Of a stretch of 64,000 nt of DNA, positions 1-8,353 are shown piece by piece. The position numbers and the translations under genes are program-made. The notes beneath the pieces are model-generated. The model made no database searches, was not told the origin of the DNA, and saw only the letters and a program-made list of their open reading frames with translations. Position 1 is the stretch's first letter. Each line of letters opens with the position of its first letter. The DNA is from Caldilineaceae bacterium (GTDB taxonomy: Bacteria > Chloroflexota > Anaerolineae > Caldilineales > Caldilineaceae). Location of the stretch: contig JAHBVH010000003.1 of assembly GCA_019637645.1 (NCBI GenBank), forward strand, positions 116,961-180,960, written 5' to 3'.

Positions 1-2
1 TG

Positions 3-1043
3 CTGGCCCGTTCGACTTGGTTGGAAATTTCGCTGGGGCATTACCAGGCGGCCATCACACTGGCACAACGTGCATTGCAGCAATGTGAGCAAAACAAGAC
101 CGAGCAGCTGCGTGCCTGGCTCTATCGCCTTTTAGGTGTGATTAGTGAGGAAACTGGCGACTTCCGTGCCGCCTGGCATCACTACAACAAAGCCCTGCAA
201 CTGGACGAGCAGCAGCAGGCCAATCCGTATCTGGCCGCGGATCTCAACAACATCGCCGCCACCGAACTCACGCTGGCACACTATCAATCTGCCATTGGCA
301 AGCTTGAACGGGCTTTGAACCTTAGCAAAACTACCGGATCGCCACGCTTCGCGATAACCCTCCTAGGGAATCTAGGCTATGGCTGGTTGAAATTGGGGCA
401 AATGGCAGAGGCGGCCAAGGCCCTGCAACAAGCATTGACCCTGGCGTATCGGGTGGGCGACCGCAGTTCTGAGTGGTGGCTGAGTACGCTGATGAGCAAA
501 ATTTATCATTTGCAGGGCAATAGCGATCACGCCATCACCACCGCTCTGCAACATTTCAACACGGTTCCCACCGACAGTGATGCCCGCACGCTGACCTATC
601 TCGCCGACACCTTGGCCTGGCTCTATCTACAAACCGGGGCTCAAACCGAAAGCCTGCATTGGGCGCAATGGTTGGAACAATATACCCAACAAAAGCAACA
701 GCGGCGCTATCATATCCGTGCGCAGCTGCGTTTGGCACAGGCCCATGCGCTGCGCGGCGAATATCCGCAGGCATACAGCCGGATCGAAAGCGCAACAAAA
801 GAGTACACCCAAACCTACACCAGTAAAGGGCAGACCCTCGAAGAAGAGCCCGAACTCTACTTTACGGCAGCCGACATTGCGATCAAAGCCGGGCAAATGG
901 TTTCCGCGGCAAAGTGGCAACAGCAGGCTGCCCAAAGTTTGCAGCAGCAAATGGACGCCATTTCCTCTCCGCCATTGCGCTTGAGTTTCTCCAATATCCA
1001 GAAGTCCCTCTACGCGGCAATGCCTGACCAATGCTACGCTTAA
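3..1043 (+). CDS. TPR-repeat protein, C-terminal part (5' end outside window)
   Basis: The reading frame is open from the first bases of the window, so this is the C-terminal part of a larger protein; the TTG at position 21 is probably an internal codon. The roughly 345 visible residues are almost all helical tetratricopeptide-type repeats, for example GDFRAAWHHYNKALQLDEQ, AHYQSAIGKLERALNLSK and GQMAEAAKALQQALTLAYRV, with the usual small-residue spacing. In related proteins such arrays follow an N-terminal ATPase or HTH domain (LuxR/MalT or AfsR/SARP type regulators), so it may be the sensory C-terminus of a regulator. That is inference, because the N-terminus is not visible. It ends at TAA, followed by a palindromic repeat, and converges on the GH42 gene. 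Confidence 0.8.
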   Translation: MARSTWLEISLGHYQAAITLAQRALQQCEQNKTEQLRAWLYRLLGVISEETGDFRAAWHHYNKALQLDEQQQANPYLAADLNNIAATELTLAHYQSAIGKLERALNLSKTTGSPRFAITLLGNLGYGWLKLGQMAEAAKALQQALTLAYRVGDRSSEWWLSTLMSKIYHLQGNSDHAITTALQHFNTVPTDSDARTLTYLADTLAWLYLQTGAQTESLHWAQWLEQYTQQKQQRRYHIRAQLRLAQAHALRGEYPQAYSRIESATKEYTQTYTSKGQTLEEEPELYFTAADIAIKAGQMVSAAKWQQQAAQSLQQQMDAISSPPLRLSFSNIQKSLYAAMPDQCYA

Positions 1044-1091
1044 TGCTCATGCCGACAGAGCCCGCACCAACCAAAGCCGATGGTGGCTTGG

Positions 1092-1176
1092 ATTGGACGC
1101 GGATCACCGCGATGATCATCCGGATTTAACCCTGCTTCCAATAAAATCCGCGTCCCTCCGCGTCTATCCGCGTCCC
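1092..1176. repeat. Palindromic CGGAT/ATCCG intergenic repeat, degenerate copy
   Basis: The stretch between two convergent genes holds TTGGACGCGGATCACCGCG on one side and ATCCGCGTC...TATCCGCGTCC on the other. It matches the better preserved palindromes at 42896-42955 and 61661-61718. It lies downstream of both flanking genes, so it could serve as a transcription terminator or be a REP-like element. Confidence 0.6.
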
Positions 1177-1181
1177 GTTTC

Positions 1182-3215
1182 CTATCGTGCTTCCAAAAGA
1201 CTCACGCCATAAGCCGGTAAGGGAAGGGTATCGATCACCGCTTGCTGTGCCAGATGATCCCAATACTGCTTGCCGGTAGGGAGCGTAACCGTGGCCGCTG
1301 CGGCGTTATGGTTCAGGACAAAGAGCAGTTGTGTTTCCCCCTTGGTGCGCAAGGCCACCTCGACGCCGGTGGGGGCATCGAGCAGGGGCTGAATGGCATG
1401 CTCTGCCAACAAGCGTCCGTAGAAGTCATCCAGAAAGTGGTCATCGGCATCGGCAGCAAGGTAATAGGCGCGGCCCGGCCCAACCTGATTTTGGGTGACC
1501 ACGGGGCGACCTGCGTAGAAATCGTCGCCATAGGTGGCTAGCACCGTGGCCCCTTCGCTGTGGATCAGATCGCAGAGGTGAGCACAGGTATAGGTGCCGC
1601 TGCCATCGGCCATCACGATCTGGTTGACCTGCCCCGCATAGAGCGCGTCGATCTCCTCGACGCGGATGCCCAACACCTGGCGCAACGGGCCAGGGTAGCC
1701 TTCAAAGGCCAGATCAGTTTCATCGACCACGCCGCTAAAGACGGTGGCGACAAAAGAACCGCCCTTGGCGACAAAGGCTTCGATCCGTTCCCCCACGCCC
1801 GCTTTCACCATATGAAGCATGGGCGCAATCACAAGCGCATAGCGACTGAAATCCGAGTCGCTAAAGACAATATCAATCGGAACATTTTTTCGCCAGAGCG
1901 CGCCATAATGCTTGCGGACAAAGGCCGGGTAGTCCTTGGGGTTAATCGGCCCAATCGCGGCTTCAATGGCCCACCAGTTGTTCCAATCAAAGAGCAGTGC
2001 AACGCGGGCCGGTGTGGCTGCCCCAACCACGGTGTCGCCCAATCGTTCCAACTCGGCACCTAGTTCGGTCACCTCGCGGAAGACCCGTGTATCCGAACGC
2101 CCGCCATGTTCAACCACCGCACCGTGGAACTTCTCCCCCGCGCCCCGCCCCCGTCGCCACTGGAAGTACATCACCGTGTCGGCCCCGTGGGCAACCGCCA
2201 AATAACTCCACAGTCGCAGCACGCCTGGCCGTTTGAGCGCGTTGACGGGCTGCCAATTCTGGCTGCTGGGCGTCTGTTCCAGCAGCATAAAGGGTTGCCC
2301 ATCTTTCAAGCCGCGGTTGAGATCGTGTAAAAAGGCAATGTCGCCGGTATAGCCATTGGGCTTGGGATAACAGTCCCAGGAGATGACATCCAGCTCTTTG
2401 GCCCAAGTGCGATAGTCCAGATGAGGAAAGGTGCCCATCAGATTGGTGGTACAAGGAATGTCCGGCGTAAGGGCGCGGAGCGCGTTCCGTTCCAGCTTGT
2501 AACAAGCCAACATCGAGTCACTCTGGAAGCGCCGATAATCAAGCGTCAGCGCGTGGGTTACCCGTTCGCCGTCGGCATAGGGCGGCTCGATCTGCGACCA
2601 ATCAGTGTAGGTGTGGCTCCAAAAGGCAGTCCACCAGCGCTGGTTCAATTCATCTAAGCTGGCATAGCGTGCTTGCAGCCAATGACGAAAGGCCGCGGCA
2701 CAAGTATCACAGTAACAAGGGGTGGCATATTCGTTGGAGATATGCCAAAGGAGCAAGTTGGGCTCGGCTCCGTAACGCTCGGCTAGTTTGGTTGCCATTT
2801 GTACGGCCAAGCGACGATAGTTGGGGGAGTTGGGGCAATAGTTGGTGCGATTGCCATGATGCACCCGCCGTCCGCGCTCATCACCCCGCAATACATCGGG
2901 GTAGGCTTGGGACATCCAGGCCGGTTGCGCGGCACTGGGGGTGGCTAAAACAAGATACCGCCCGGCGGCGGTCAGCATCTCGATCACGCGGTCGAGCCAG
3001 TCAAAGGTGAAGCGATCCTCGGCGGGCTGGAGGGAAACCCAGCTAAAGACGCCCACGGTGGCGACCTTGAAGTGACTCTGTTGCATCAACGCCATATCTT
3101 CATCCCAAATTGCTGGCGGCCATTGTTCTGGGTTATAATCACCGCCATGCCACAGGAAGGGCGCTTTGGGATTGATCGGCGCATAGGGCCGCAGAGTTGT
3201 TGATTGCTGTTCCAT
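1182..3215 (-). CDS. GH42 family beta-galactosidase
   Basis: At 677 residues this has normal length for glycoside hydrolase family 42, cytoplasmic retaining beta-galactosidases that release galactose from oligosaccharides. The N-terminal TIM-barrel signature FLWHGGDYNPEQWP is present. The acid/base Glu lies in WHISNEY (about residue 162) and the nucleophile Glu in PFMLLEQTPS (about 313). A Cys cluster (CYCDTC, about 168-173) matches the zinc site of many GH42 enzymes. The trimerisation and C-terminal beta domains follow. No signal peptide is seen. ATG is preceded by AAGGGA at good spacing. It is alone in its orientation; the neighbouring peptide importer is divergent. The beta-galactosidase call is firm, but the natural substrate (lactose, galactan or arabinoside) cannot be told. 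Confidence 0.95.
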   Translation of the reverse strand: MEQQSTTLRPYAPINPKAPFLWHGGDYNPEQWPPAIWDEDMALMQQSHFKVATVGVFSWVSLQPAEDRFTFDWLDRVIEMLTAAGRYLVLATPSAAQPAWMSQAYPDVLRGDERGRRVHHGNRTNYCPNSPNYRRLAVQMATKLAERYGAEPNLLLWHISNEYATPCYCDTCAAAFRHWLQARYASLDELNQRWWTAFWSHTYTDWSQIEPPYADGERVTHALTLDYRRFQSDSMLACYKLERNALRALTPDIPCTTNLMGTFPHLDYRTWAKELDVISWDCYPKPNGYTGDIAFLHDLNRGLKDGQPFMLLEQTPSSQNWQPVNALKRPGVLRLWSYLAVAHGADTVMYFQWRRGRGAGEKFHGAVVEHGGRSDTRVFREVTELGAELERLGDTVVGAATPARVALLFDWNNWWAIEAAIGPINPKDYPAFVRKHYGALWRKNVPIDIVFSDSDFSRYALVIAPMLHMVKAGVGERIEAFVAKGGSFVATVFSGVVDETDLAFEGYPGPLRQVLGIRVEEIDALYAGQVNQIVMADGSGTYTCAHLCDLIHSEGATVLATYGDDFYAGRPVVTQNQVGPGRAYYLAADADDHFLDDFYGRLLAEHAIQPLLDAPTGVEVALRTKGETQLLFVLNHNAAAATVTLPTGKQYWDHLAQQAVIDTLPLPAYGVSLLEAR

Positions 3216-3287
3216 TGGTTTTCCCTTTTCTGTGGTTTATGGGGTAATAAGGCGTTGGCTTGGCATCAAGGAGAATGTACCTCCCCT

Positions 3288-3320
3288 CCTATCCAACTCC
3301 TATCCAACTCCTATCCAACA
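3288..3320. repeat. 11-bp tandem repeat, three copies
   Basis: CCTATCCAACT is repeated three times without spacers; the last copy ends in CA. It lies in the roughly 320-base gap between the divergent GH42 and M24 genes, upstream of both. No other structure was recognised in that gap apart from the ribosome binding sites at its two ends. Confidence 0.85.
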
Positions 3321-3536
3321 AACAGTGTAGTTCACCCCCTCTTGGGAATGCAACTATCCTCTATCTGGATTCTCAAGTACTGGATTGGGTACAATGGTAG
3401 GCAGTTCTGTGACCCCTTTGTTACCTGGCTGTGACCCCTCGCGTTATCGCTGGCTTCTAAGATGCTTGGTGGATGATTGAGCACTTTGAGCCGTTATTCA
3501 ATTTATCGATATGAAAGTAAGACCAAAAGGGAATTT

Positions 3537-4775
3537 ATGGGCTACGTGGATGTAAACCGAGCACAGGCGCTTGTCGCCCAAAGTGGGTTGGATGGGTTGT
3601 TCGTTGTCTCCCCCGAGAACTTTGAGTATTTTGCCGGTGTATCGGGCTTTCCTGTCACCATGTGGCGACGCGCTGGGCCCGCTTCGGCGCTTTTGGCCGC
3701 GGATGGTCGCGTTGCGTTTGTCATTCCAGAAACCATCCAAGAAGCGGTGCAACGGGCTAATCCCACTGCCCAGATCTTCTCCTATCAACTGTGGATCGAA
3801 ACGATTGATGTGACCGACATCACGCCGGGCGGGATCGACGCGCGGGTGGCGCAAGCGACGGTTGGACGCAAGAATGAACGCCCGGAAACCTATGATCCCA
3901 AGGAGCTAGACGCCCAATTGCAACGCGCGTTGAAGGCTCTGGGATTGTCTGGTAAAAAGGTCGGTATCGAGCTTGAATTTGCGCCAGCCGATCATGTCAC
4001 GCACTTCCAATCGCTGTTCCCGACTACCCAATTGGTCAACAGTTCGCCGCTGACGCGCGAGCTACGCCTGATCAAGACGCCCGCTGAGATTGACCTGTTG
4101 CGCCGTGGTGTACAGTTGACCGAGCATGGAATTACCGCGGCGTTGGTTGGCTTGCATGAGCAGACCATTGCCGCAGAGATTCGCTTTCGGTATAACGAAG
4201 CCATCTTTGCGGAGGCCGCGCGGCGGGGCGAGTTTAGCCTGCGGGGTGGCAGCACGACGGTGCATTTGGGACCCGCCCTCTGGGCCAGGAGTGTGCCGTC
4301 GCGCCCTGCTCAACGCGGGGATCTGGTGCAATTTGACAGCACCGTCAATCTTTCTGGCTATAGGACCGATATGGGACGCACCTTCACCTTTGGCCCAGCG
4401 ACCGATAGCCAAAAGCGGATTCAAGCAGCCTTGTTGGCCGGATTTCAAGCTGGTCTTGACTACCTGAAACCAGGGATTCGCTTTTGTGATCTCTTTGTCG
4501 TGGCCCAAAATGCCGTCCGGGCCGCAGGCTTTCCTTCCTATGCCCGCGGTCATCTCGGCCACAGCATTGGCAGCGATATTGATGGTGAAGAGTGGCCCTG
4601 GATCTCCGCAACCGAAGAACGGGTCATCGAACCAGGCATGGTCCTAGCCTTTGAAGTCCCTTATTATGTCAACGGCATTGGTGGCTTCCAAAATGAAGAC
4701 GATCTGCTGATCACGGAACAGGGGTACGAATCCCTGAATACGTTGCCCCTGTCGTTAGTTGAAATTGGCGGCTAG
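3537..4775 (+). CDS. M24 family metallopeptidase (Xaa-Pro peptidase-like)
   Basis: The protein is 412 residues from the ATG at 3537, chosen because AAAAGGG lies 7 bases upstream. An in-frame TTG at 3477 would add 20 residues that do not look conserved. It has the two-part layout of prolidase/Xaa-Pro aminopeptidase: an N-terminal creatinase-like domain with FVVSPENFEYFAGVSGFP, and a C-terminal pita-bread domain. All five dinuclear metal ligands can be placed: two Asp in FDSTVNLSGYRTDMGRTF, His in GHLGHSIGSDIDGEE, Glu in AFEVPYY and Glu in GFQNEDDLLI. Its 3' end is 55 bases before a peptide-type ABC importer, which suggests intracellular cleavage of imported peptides. Creatinase-type activity cannot be excluded. 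Confidence 0.9.
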   Translation: MGYVDVNRAQALVAQSGLDGLFVVSPENFEYFAGVSGFPVTMWRRAGPASALLAADGRVAFVIPETIQEAVQRANPTAQIFSYQLWIETIDVTDITPGGIDARVAQATVGRKNERPETYDPKELDAQLQRALKALGLSGKKVGIELEFAPADHVTHFQSLFPTTQLVNSSPLTRELRLIKTPAEIDLLRRGVQLTEHGITAALVGLHEQTIAAEIRFRYNEAIFAEAARRGEFSLRGGSTTVHLGPALWARSVPSRPAQRGDLVQFDSTVNLSGYRTDMGRTFTFGPATDSQKRIQAALLAGFQAGLDYLKPGIRFCDLFVVAQNAVRAAGFPSYARGHLGHSIGSDIDGEEWPWISATEERVIEPGMVLAFEVPYYVNGIGGFQNEDDLLITEQGYESLNTLPLSLVEIGG

Positions 4776-4830
4776 AATTTCACCGCAAAAGCAAACGAAA
4801 ATTATATTCATTTACAGAGGAAATGGAAAT

Positions 4831-6513
4831 ATGGTATCCAAAGCCCCAAATACGCAGCATTCGTATCAACTGTCACGGCGCACTGTATTGAAGGTAGGCG
4901 GCACCAGCTTGGTCGCTGCCATGCTCGCCGCCTGTGCGCCCGCGGGTGCACCCACCACAACCGAGAGCACCGGTACCACCGAAGCCGCCGCCCCAGCGAG
5001 TGGCGAACCGAAAATCGGTGGCGAGCTGATCATTGGCTCCATTCAGGAGCCCGACAGCCTCAATCCCTGGCTCACCGGCTTGACGGTTGGCATGGAAGTC
5101 GAAAATCTCATCTACGATTCGCTCACGCGTGTTGATCCCGCGGGGACCCATATACCGGCTCTCGCTGCAGAAGTGCCAACCCTGGAAAATGGCGGCATCA
5201 GTGCCGATTTGCTGACCTACACCTACCAATTGCGTGACAATGTCACTTGGCATGACGGCACGCCCTTTACCGCCGCCGATGTGGTCTTCACCTACGAGGC
5301 GATTGCCAATCCGGCGGTCAATGCCCTCTCGCGCGCTGGCTTCAACTTCATTGCGTCTGCCGAGGCGACCGATGACTATACCGTGGTCTTTCACCTCAGT
5401 GAGCCGACCGCGATCTTCTTAGAGACTTGGGGCTACCGGGGAATTTTGCCCAAACACATCTTTGAAACCGGGGATCTCAATGCCTCGGAATATAACCGCG
5501 CGCCGACAGTGGGAACCGGCCCCTACAAGTTTGTGGAATGGGTTTCGGGTGATCGGATTGTTGTTGAGCGCAATGACAATTACTATCGTGAAGGCGGCTA
5601 TATCGACCGCATCGAGTATCGGATTATCCCCAGCTCCGACACACTGTTGACCGCCCTCGAAACCGGTGAGATTGACATTCGCTTTGTCCTTTCTGCCGAG
5701 CATGTCGAAATTGTCCAGGGCTTGGACGAGTACACGCTCTTTGGCACACCAGCGCATGCCTATTTCCACTTTACCATTAACAATGCTGACCCCATTTTGG
5801 GGGACAAATTGGTGCGCCAGGCCCTGACCTTTGGGTTGAACAAAAAACAGATCACCGAGACGGTGCTGAAAAATCTCTATCAACCCCATGGCTCTCCGAT
5901 TGCCCAGCCCAGTTGGGCCTATGTAGACCACAACGCCCGTTTTGCCTTTGACCCCGAACAGGCCAAGGCGCTGTTGGAAGAGGCCGGTTGGCAAGCCGGC
6001 AGCGACGGTGTTCGGACCAAAGCAGGGGAACGGCTCTCGCTCACCTTGCTCAATATCGCGGGCGATACCGAACGGCTGCAAGTGGTCCAACTGGCCCAAG
6101 CCCAATGGGCGGATATTGGGGCAGAGGTCAAGATTGAGCAGGTCGATGCGCCGACCTTTGTGGCGGCCATGACATCGCAAAACTATCAATTTGCCTATGG
6201 CTTTTGGGGATACTCGGTCGATCCCAGCAGCTATAATGAACGCTGGTTGAGCACTAGCCCCGGGCAATGGCTCAATTACAACAATCCCACGGTGGACGCC
6301 CTCTTGCTCGATGCGCTGACTTTGGGTGATCGCGAAGAGCGCAAGGCAAAATACGTGGAGTTCCAGGAGATTGTGGTCGAGGATGCCACCAACATTTGGC
6401 TCTATAACCGGGTCTATTACGATGCTGTCAAGCAGCGCGTGCGTGGCTTTGTCCCCAATACCTCGAGTTCAACCAATATGTGGAATGCCTACGAATGGTG
6501 GATTGACGAATAA
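4831..6513 (+). CDS. ABC transporter substrate-binding lipoprotein, peptide/opine family 5
   Basis: The product is a 560-residue extracytoplasmic binding protein (SBP family 5). ATG 4831 was chosen because it follows AGAGGA and gives a proper signal: SRRTVLKVGG is a twin-arginine motif and LAACAPAG a lipobox, so it should be Tat-exported and lipid-anchored. A Thr/Ser/Ala-rich linker follows, then GGELIIGSIQEPDSLNPW, the usual start of DppA/OppA-type domains, and YTYQLRDNVTWHDGTPFTAADVVF, the most conserved segment of the family. Ligands of this family include peptides, nickel, opines and oligosaccharides. The co-transcribed M24 peptidase favours peptides. It lies 3 bases upstream of the first permease. 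Confidence 0.93.
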   Translation: MVSKAPNTQHSYQLSRRTVLKVGGTSLVAAMLAACAPAGAPTTTESTGTTEAAAPASGEPKIGGELIIGSIQEPDSLNPWLTGLTVGMEVENLIYDSLTRVDPAGTHIPALAAEVPTLENGGISADLLTYTYQLRDNVTWHDGTPFTAADVVFTYEAIANPAVNALSRAGFNFIASAEATDDYTVVFHLSEPTAIFLETWGYRGILPKHIFETGDLNASEYNRAPTVGTGPYKFVEWVSGDRIVVERNDNYYREGGYIDRIEYRIIPSSDTLLTALETGEIDIRFVLSAEHVEIVQGLDEYTLFGTPAHAYFHFTINNADPILGDKLVRQALTFGLNKKQITETVLKNLYQPHGSPIAQPSWAYVDHNARFAFDPEQAKALLEEAGWQAGSDGVRTKAGERLSLTLLNIAGDTERLQVVQLAQAQWADIGAEVKIEQVDAPTFVAAMTSQNYQFAYGFWGYSVDPSSYNERWLSTSPGQWLNYNNPTVDALLLDALTLGDREERKAKYVEFQEIVVEDATNIWLYNRVYYDAVKQRVRGFVPNTSSSTNMWNAYEWWIDE

Positions 6514-6516
6514 CCT

Positions 6517-7461
6517 GTGGGCATCTACATTCTACGGCGTCTCTTCGGCGCCATCCCTTTGCTCTTGGGCATTTCGGTAGTTATCTTCGTACTGATTCAC
6601 CTACCACCGGGGGGGCCAGCGGATATCTACGCGGGTTCCCCCAATGTCAGTGCAGAAGATTTGGCGAAAGTGCACGAGAATCTGGGGCTGAATGACCCCC
6701 TGCCCATCCAATATGTGAAGTGGCTGGGGGGAATGCTAACGGGCAACTGGGGCAATTCTTACAAGGATGGCCGCCCCGTAACGACGGCCATCCTGGAACG
6801 CTTGCCCGCGACCTTGCAATTGACTGGCGCGGCATTGTTCCTGGCGATCGCTTTGGCTGTTCCCATTGGCATCTATACCGCCACCCGCGCCACCAAATTC
6901 CCGCGCTATCTCGTGAATGTCTTGACCATGTTGGGCATTTCGGTGCCCACCTTTTGGACCGGCCTCATGGTGATCCTGCTCTTTGCTGGACGCTTGGGCT
7001 GGATTCCAACGGGTGGGCGGGGGAATCCAGGCGATTGGCTAGACCAGCTCCATCACCTGATTGCACCGGCGCTAGTCTTGGCCTTGGTCAGTATGGCGGG
7101 CTTTGCGCGCTACATTCACTCCAGTATGATCGAGGTGATGCAAGAGGACTATATCCGTACCGCGACGGCCAAAGGGCTAAAGCGGCGGACTGTGATCACG
7201 CGCCATGCCTTGCGCAATGCGAGTATTCCGGTAATCACGCTGCTGGGGTTGGAAGTTCCCCGCGTCTTTTCCGGCGCGCTGGTTACCGAGGTGGTCTTTT
7301 CCTGGCCTGGTATTGGGCGGTTGATCACCGAAGCCATCCTGGGCCGCAATTATCCTGTACTCATGGGGGCCTTCATGTTGTCAGCCGTCCTGGTCATCAT
7401 TGGGAATCTCATTGCCGATCTCTGTTACGGATTGGTCAACCCCCAGATTCGCTACGAATAG
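6517..7461 (+). CDS. ABC transporter permease, DppB-like
   Basis: The protein is 314 residues with about six membrane segments and starts MGIYILRRLFGAIPLLLGIS, the typical DppB/OppB N-terminus. The start is GTG at 6517, only 3 bases after the stop of the binding protein, which implies translational coupling. The cytoplasmic EAA loop that contacts the ATPase is visible as EDYIRTATAKGLKRRTVITRH, and the C-terminus VFSWPGIGRLITEAIL is characteristic of the family. It forms the first half of the heterodimeric channel with the next gene. No ATPase gene is found in this window for the system. Confidence 0.95.
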   Translation: MGIYILRRLFGAIPLLLGISVVIFVLIHLPPGGPADIYAGSPNVSAEDLAKVHENLGLNDPLPIQYVKWLGGMLTGNWGNSYKDGRPVTTAILERLPATLQLTGAALFLAIALAVPIGIYTATRATKFPRYLVNVLTMLGISVPTFWTGLMVILLFAGRLGWIPTGGRGNPGDWLDQLHHLIAPALVLALVSMAGFARYIHSSMIEVMQEDYIRTATAKGLKRRTVITRHALRNASIPVITLLGLEVPRVFSGALVTEVVFSWPGIGRLITEAILGRNYPVLMGAFMLSAVLVIIGNLIADLCYGLVNPQIRYE

Positions 7462-7465
7462 CGCT

Positions 7466-8353
7466 ATGTCGTCACAAATCCAGCCGCTTACTCATCCACA
7501 ACCGGCCGTTCGCTCGCTACAAGCGCAAATTTGGCGACGTTTCCGGCGCAATCCCTTGGCAATCTTCGGTATTACCTTCTTGGCGGTGCTCGCGCTGTCG
7601 GCCCTCTTTGCGCCCTTGCTGGCTCCCTATGATCCAAACGCCGTTGACCCCTACGTGGCGCTCCAGCCGCCCAACGGCCTCCATTGGTTTGGCACGGACG
7701 ATCTAGGCCGTGATGTCTTTAGCCGCTTGCTCTTTGCCGGGCGTGTCTCACTCTTGGTTGGCTTGTGTACAGCCCTGCTGGCCGTCACGGCGGGGACGCT
7801 GTTGGGGGCCATAGCTGGCTACTATGGCAACTATATCGATCAGATCATCTCGCGTTTTATTGATGTTGTGCTGTCGCTGCCCATTGTGCCGTTGGCCCTA
7901 GTCCTCAGTACCTTCACCGAAATGACCCCACTGCGTTTGACCCTTATTCTGGCCGCGGTTTCCTGGATGGGGGTGGCCCGCCTGGTGCGTGGAGAAATGC
8001 TCAAGTTGCGCAACGCCCAATTTACCGAAGCCGCGCGTTGCATCGGTACGCCCAATCGCCGCATTATCTTTTTTCATCTATTGCCCAACGCGATCTCCCC
8101 CATCGTTGTCGCGGCCACCTTGCTGGTGGCCTATGCCATCCTGCTCGAGTCCGCCCTCTCGTTTCTCGGCTTTGGTCTCCAACCCCCGACAGCCAGTTGG
8201 GGCAATATGCTCTACAACGCCCAGCGCTACATGCGCAACGCCGCCTGGTTGTCCATCTTTTCCGGCCTCTTGATCACCCTAACCGTTTCCAGCATCAACT
8301 TCGTCGGTGACGGCCTCCGCGAAGCCATCGACCCTCGCCTCAAGCTGGAATAG
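7466..8353 (+). CDS. ABC transporter permease, DppC-like
   Basis: The ATG at 7466 lies 4 bases after the upstream stop and gives 295 residues; an earlier in-frame start would overlap dppB by about 60 bases. The DppC/OppC hallmarks are the N-terminal segment WRRFRRNPLAIFGITFLAVL, then HWFGTDDLGRDVFSRLLFAGRVS, and the EAA loop EAARCIGTPNRRIIFFHLLP. The C-terminus (LVAYAILLESALSFLGFGL and DGLREAIDPRLK) is full length. The last 14 coding bases overlap the 3' end of the convergent AAA-HerA gene on the other strand. Its partner ATPases (DppD/DppF type) must be encoded elsewhere. Confidence 0.95.
   Translation: MSSQIQPLTHPQPAVRSLQAQIWRRFRRNPLAIFGITFLAVLALSALFAPLLAPYDPNAVDPYVALQPPNGLHWFGTDDLGRDVFSRLLFAGRVSLLVGLCTALLAVTAGTLLGAIAGYYGNYIDQIISRFIDVVLSLPIVPLALVLSTFTEMTPLRLTLILAAVSWMGVARLVRGEMLKLRNAQFTEAARCIGTPNRRIIFFHLLPNAISPIVVAATLLVAYAILLESALSFLGFGLQPPTASWGNMLYNAQRYMRNAAWLSIFSGLLITLTVSSINFVGDGLREAIDPRLKLE

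Noticed and set aside
5419..6267. Minus-strand frame of 282 codons inside the binding-protein gene
   Set aside because: Opposite-strand shadow of a clear SBP family 5 gene; the translation has no family features.
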